Of a stretch of 64,000 bases of DNA, positions 61,175-64,000 are shown piece by piece. The DNA comes from VXYK01 sp965221585 (GTDB lineage: Bacteria; Actinomycetota; Acidimicrobiia; Acidimicrobiales; Aldehydirespiratoraceae). The notes beneath the pieces were generated by a model. It worked only from the letters and a program-made list of their open reading frames with translations. It was not told where the DNA came from and did no database searches. Every line of letters starts with the position of its first letter. The first letter of the stretch is position 1. The stretch is from contig OZ244898.1 in assembly GCA_965221585.1 (NCBI GenBank), positions 2,728,001 through 2,792,000 on the forward strand, given 5' to 3'. A program made the position numbers and the translations under genes.

Positions 61175-62766
61175 GACAGGCCGAGCCTCGCCAGTTGGTC
61201 CTTGGGGGCGTCTATCTCGTTCAGCGCATGTGTGAGCAGGTCAACGTAGTGAGCCTCGCGTTCTGAACCTGCCAGATTCTCCGATTCGTCGACATCAGTT
61301 GCGTCGAAGAGCAGATGCGTGTCCGATACCCGGCGACCGGCGATGAAGGGGTGCGCTGCATCTTGTTCTTCTTCGAATGGTTGGCGGATCACCGGCACAT
61401 CTGATCCCGGCATGCGATCCAAGAACGCACGGGCGTCTGGTTTGGGCAGCCCGAATCGCGGTAGAGCATGAAACGGCATCGTCGACCACCGGTTCGACCA
61501 CATCGACAGCGGGAACGGCCCGTTGGGCGTGGTCCGGATGTATTTTCCGGCCGCGTCGATGACGTTGACTTCACGACCGAAGTATCCCTGCAGTGTCCAT
61601 TCGCGTACCGTGTCTGCCCCGCCGTCCAGCAGCGGCCGCAACGACACGCCGTGCGTGCGGTGACGGGGCTGTGCGCAGAAGAGGTCCACGATTGTGGCGT
61701 GAATGTCGACGGTGGTCGTCAATGCATTGCAGGCGCGCGGTTCGGTTCCCGGCCAGGCGATCAGCATCGGGATGTGGCCGAGAGTGTTGTAGATCGGCAG
61801 TCCTGGTTTGCCGAACGCGCCGCCGTGTTCACCGAGGTAGTGACCGTGGTCTGTGCACAGCACGAGCGCGGTGTCCTCCCACAGCCGGTTGCGGTCCATG
61901 GCGTCGAGGACACGGCCCAGCCAATGGTCGATCATCGACAGTTTGGCGCCGTAGTTGGCGCGGATCTGCTCAGCTTGTGCTTCGGTCAGCTCCCCGTCGC
62001 CCACGGGGTCGGTGCCGTAGGGGGGCCAGATCATCAGGTCCCCGTTCCGCTGGTCGTGGTACTTGAATGTCCAGGGTTCGGGAGTGTCGAAGGGTTCGTG
62101 GGGGTCGAATTCGTCGACGAACAGGAAGAATCGTTCGTGGGCACCGGCATTGTGGTCGAGCCAGTCGGCGCTCGCGGCCATGGTTTTCGGGCCTGGGAAA
62201 TCGCATTCTTCGCGGAAGTAGGTGCGCGAGTAGTCGTAGCCGCGCCGGAACATTCCCTGGGCTGCGGGCAGGGCGGGCGTGCCCACCCATGACGGGTCGG
62301 GTCGGGTCTTCCAAGGGTCGCCTTCGTGACCCCGCAGGTAGTCCCAGGCGGAGAAGTCAGTGTGATAGTTCTCCCCTCCCGTCTCGAACAGGTGCGGGTG
62401 GTCGGTGATCAGTTGGCTCGTCACCCCCGTCATACGCAGATCCTGGGTGACACTGTTCTCCCACAACTCGATCGAACCCCAGGGTCGCCATAGGAAGTCC
62501 CAGGATCCGCACAGCAGGTCGTGTCTGGCGGGCATGCAGGGCAACGACGCCGAGTAGTGATTGGTGAACCTGATCGAGCGAGCCGCCAAGCGGTCGAGGT
62601 TTGGGGTCTCGAACTCATCGCCGCCGTACGCCCCGATCATGTGTCGGTTGAGGCTGTCGAGCAGCAGAACCACCATGTTGCGCGGTCCGCTGTCCTCCAC
62701 ATACTCCACGGTCCGGGGGAACTCGAACATGTCGTCCAAGCGGCGTTGCGGTTCCGGTTCAGCCAT
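61171..62766 (-). CDS. Sulfatase (FGly-type, CMPAR)
   Basis: A 531-residue sulfatase. The formylglycine motif is CMPAR (Cys77) in SASLPCMPARHDLLCG, with metal ligands in NMVVLLLDSLNRHM and LVLCTDHGHYLGEHGGAFGK. It is more distant from the other two. The ATG at 62764-62766 (MAEPEPQRR) is preferred over the frame-opening ATG at 62808, whose first 14 residues look non-conserved. It overlaps the middle sulfatase by ATGA and heads the three-gene operon. Confidence 0.87.
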   Translation of the reverse strand: MAEPEPQRRLDDMFEFPRTVEYVEDSGPRNMVVLLLDSLNRHMIGAYGGDEFETPNLDRLAARSIRFTNHYSASLPCMPARHDLLCGSWDFLWRPWGSIELWENSVTQDLRMTGVTSQLITDHPHLFETGGENYHTDFSAWDYLRGHEGDPWKTRPDPSWVGTPALPAAQGMFRRGYDYSRTYFREECDFPGPKTMAASADWLDHNAGAHERFFLFVDEFDPHEPFDTPEPWTFKYHDQRNGDLMIWPPYGTDPVGDGELTEAQAEQIRANYGAKLSMIDHWLGRVLDAMDRNRLWEDTALVLCTDHGHYLGEHGGAFGKPGLPIYNTLGHIPMLIAWPGTEPRACNALTTTVDIHATIVDLFCAQPRHRTHGVSLRPLLDGGADTVREWTLQGYFGREVNVIDAAGKYIRTTPNGPFPLSMWSNRWSTMPFHALPRFGLPKPDARAFLDRMPGSDVPVIRQPFEEEQDAAHPFIAGRRVSDTHLLFDATDVDESENLAGSEREAHYVDLLTHALNEIDAPKDQLARLGLS

Positions 62767-62826
62767 ACCCCAACTGATACTAGGTGCGGGGGTGTCTGTC
62801 ACTCCCAAACCGCGCCGGACTGAGAG

Positions 62827-63684
62827 CTAGCGACGCTCTGCGATCGCGTTCCACAGCGACCTCGACATCAGCACGGCGAGGAAGACGACGACCGTCGCAA
62901 GCGCCATCGTCGCGCCCGCGGCCGTGTCATGGTGATAACTGATGAGCAGCCCGACCACGGTCGATCCCGCGCCGATCAGCACCGCGACCGTCATGATGCG
63001 GGGAACCCGCTTCACCAGTAGCACTGCCGTGGCTGGAGGAGCGATCAAGAAAGCGAAGACCAACAGATTCCCGACAGCCTCAAAAGAAGCAACGATCGAG
63101 ACCACCAACAGCACCAGCAGGGCGGCGTGGGCCAGTCGCGGCCTCAGTCCCAAGACCTGCGCTTGCGCTTGGTCGAAGGTCATCACCAGGAAGGCCCTGT
63201 AGAAGACGAACACACCGACCAATGAGATGACCGCTGCAATCGTCTGGCGTTGCAGGTCCCCGGTGTCGACCCCGGTGATGGAACCGAAAAGGAAACGGCT
63301 CAAATCGCCGACGTAGGCCGCGGACGAACTCGACATGATGACCACTGCCAGGGCCAGGAACCCCACGAACAGCAAGCCGATCGAGGCGTCGTCGGGCAGC
63401 GGCGAGTGGTGCCGGATCACATTGATCCCCCACACCATCAACGAGGCTGCCACGAACGCGCCGACGGTCGTGTTGACGCCGACGATGAATGCGATTGCGA
63501 CGCCGGGCAACAGGCCGTGCGCCAAGGCGTCGCCCAGGAAGCTCATTCCTCGCAACACGACCCAGGTGCCGACCACCGAGGTCGTCAATCCGACCAACAG
63601 GCCCGCATAGAGGGCATGCTGCATGAACGGGTTCGACGTGAAGGGTTCGATCCACCACGCCAGGGGGTTGGTGAGAAACTCCAC
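62827..63684 (-). CDS. Zinc/manganese-type ABC transporter permease (ZnuB/AztB-like)
   Basis: A 285-residue membrane permease of the metal ABC-3 family with about eight hydrophobic helices. GTWVVLRGMSFLGDALAHGLLPGVAIAF near residues 40-67 is the family signature, and LVFAFLIAPPATAVLLVKRVPRIM a later conserved block. It pairs with the binding protein encoded 10 bp upstream, which runs off the window. The ATPase subunit is not visible and must be beyond the right edge or elsewhere. Confidence 0.9.
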   Translation of the reverse strand: MEFLTNPLAWWIEPFTSNPFMQHALYAGLLVGLTTSVVGTWVVLRGMSFLGDALAHGLLPGVAIAFIVGVNTTVGAFVAASLMVWGINVIRHHSPLPDDASIGLLFVGFLALAVVIMSSSSAAYVGDLSRFLFGSITGVDTGDLQRQTIAAVISLVGVFVFYRAFLVMTFDQAQAQVLGLRPRLAHAALLVLLVVSIVASFEAVGNLLVFAFLIAPPATAVLLVKRVPRIMTVAVLIGAGSTVVGLLISYHHDTAAGATMALATVVVFLAVLMSRSLWNAIAERR

Positions 63685-63694
63685 CCAGTACGTT

Positions 63695-64000
63695 CTATCC
63701 GAGCGCTTCGACTATCAGACGGGCATTGGTGCGCATGAATCCGACGTAGTCCTCTGCCCCACTACCCGACGGACCGAGGCTCCCCGTGTACAGCGTCACC
63801 ACTTCCACATCTCTGACCCGTGAGGCGAGAGCTTCGGTGTCGACGTTCGAGTGCACCGTCTCGGCGAAGATGGCCCTGACCCCTTCGCTCCGAATGGTCT
63901 GCGCCAGTTCTTCGAGCTGAGCCGGGTTCGTTTCAGCCCTTGTTGACAACGAGGGGAGTACGGTCCCGATGACTTCGAAGCCGTAACGGTCGGCGAAGTA
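63695..64000 (-). CDS. Metal-binding ABC substrate-binding protein, C-terminal part (ZnuA/AztC-like)
   Basis: The last 101 residues of a cluster-A-I metal-binding protein, open to the window edge. It reads FADRYGFEVIGTVLPSLSTRAETNP, then AIRAIFAETVHSN-like sequence (VRAIFAETVHSN) with the metal-ligand His/Glu region, then VVTLYTGSLGPSGSGAEDYVGFM and the C-terminal NARLIVEALG. The GxxLPSLST and FAETVHSN motifs fit ZnuA/AztC-type zinc binders. It precedes the permease gene in the same leftward operon. Confidence 0.85.
   Translation of the reverse strand, partial: YFADRYGFEVIGTVLPSLSTRAETNPAQLEELAQTIRSEGVRAIFAETVHSNVDTEALASRVRDVEVVTLYTGSLGPSGSGAEDYVGFMRTNARLIVEALG

Overview
The window reads as high-GC actinobacterial chromosome. 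The lipoproteins carry short signal peptides ending in AAC or ASC followed by aspartate-rich linkers, there are two luciferase-like (LLM) oxidoreductases of the kind often F420-dependent, terminators are GC-rich and lack U-tracts, and genes overlap tightly by ATGA or GTGA. This would fit Acidimicrobiia or a related marine or freshwater actinobacterium, but that placement is inference from style, not from a marker gene. There is no rRNA, tRNA, CRISPR array or prophage. The only mobile-element trace is an IS3-type transposase fragment at the left edge.

Layout, left to right. (1) 1-4589: degraded IS3 remnant, then a leftward operon (LLM monooxygenase, AA_synth protein, alpha/beta hydrolase, aldehyde dehydrogenase) whose next gene appears to be cut off by the IS remnant. 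A tandem SnoaL-like gene diverges from it. (2) 5836-12395: a LacI regulator with a TTGACA/TATGTT promoter wrapped in an inverted operator, then a HisD-family dehydrogenase, an SDR, a bicupin, an alpha/beta hydrolase and an orphan solute-binding lipoprotein. This looks like an uncharacterised alcohol-to-acid catabolic operon. (3) 12509-18664: a secreted SLH-domain protein with a zinc-protease-like motif, a quinone reductase and two adjacent fold-type II PLP enzymes. (4) 18760-39786: a purine scavenging and degradation island in two divergent arms. The left arm encodes an XDH-type FAD/FeS fusion and molybdenum subunit, a complete BMP/PnrA-type nucleoside ABC transporter, an allantoate-amidohydrolase-like enzyme, a fused FeS-molybdopterin hydroxylase resembling the Se-dependent XDH family, SsnA and an LLM protein. 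The right arm encodes a second BMP transporter and an 8-oxoguanine-deaminase-like amidohydrolase. (5) 39806-42742: MauE-like membrane protein, surface-anchored PhoX-like protein and dienelactone hydrolase. (6) 42797-48626: an amino-sugar pathway (NagA, a ROK kinase fused to a DUF2090 aldolase, a PfkB kinase, a SIS isomerase/deaminase and a DeoR regulator), with a shared operator motif at its two promoters. (7) 48803-55074: a glutamate-synthase-like GlxB/GlxC/GlxD set divergent from a GmaS/GlnT-type glutamine synthetase, an XRE-cupin regulator and a small-molecule kinase. (8) 55095-58180: a two-component pair in which both phosphorylation residues are substituted, a methyltransferase and an enoyl-CoA hydratase. 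(9) 58246-64000: three consecutive sulfatases and a zinc/manganese-type ABC permease followed by a binding protein that runs off the window.

Taken together, the region is an accessory metabolic segment for taking up and mineralising nitrogen- and sulfur-containing organic compounds: purines or nucleosides, amino sugars, amines and sulfate esters. The most distinctive elements are the ROK-DUF2090 fusion, which would join the first and last steps of a galactosamine/tagatose-type route, and the histidine kinase/response regulator pair with His-to-Arg and Asp-to-Glu substitutions.
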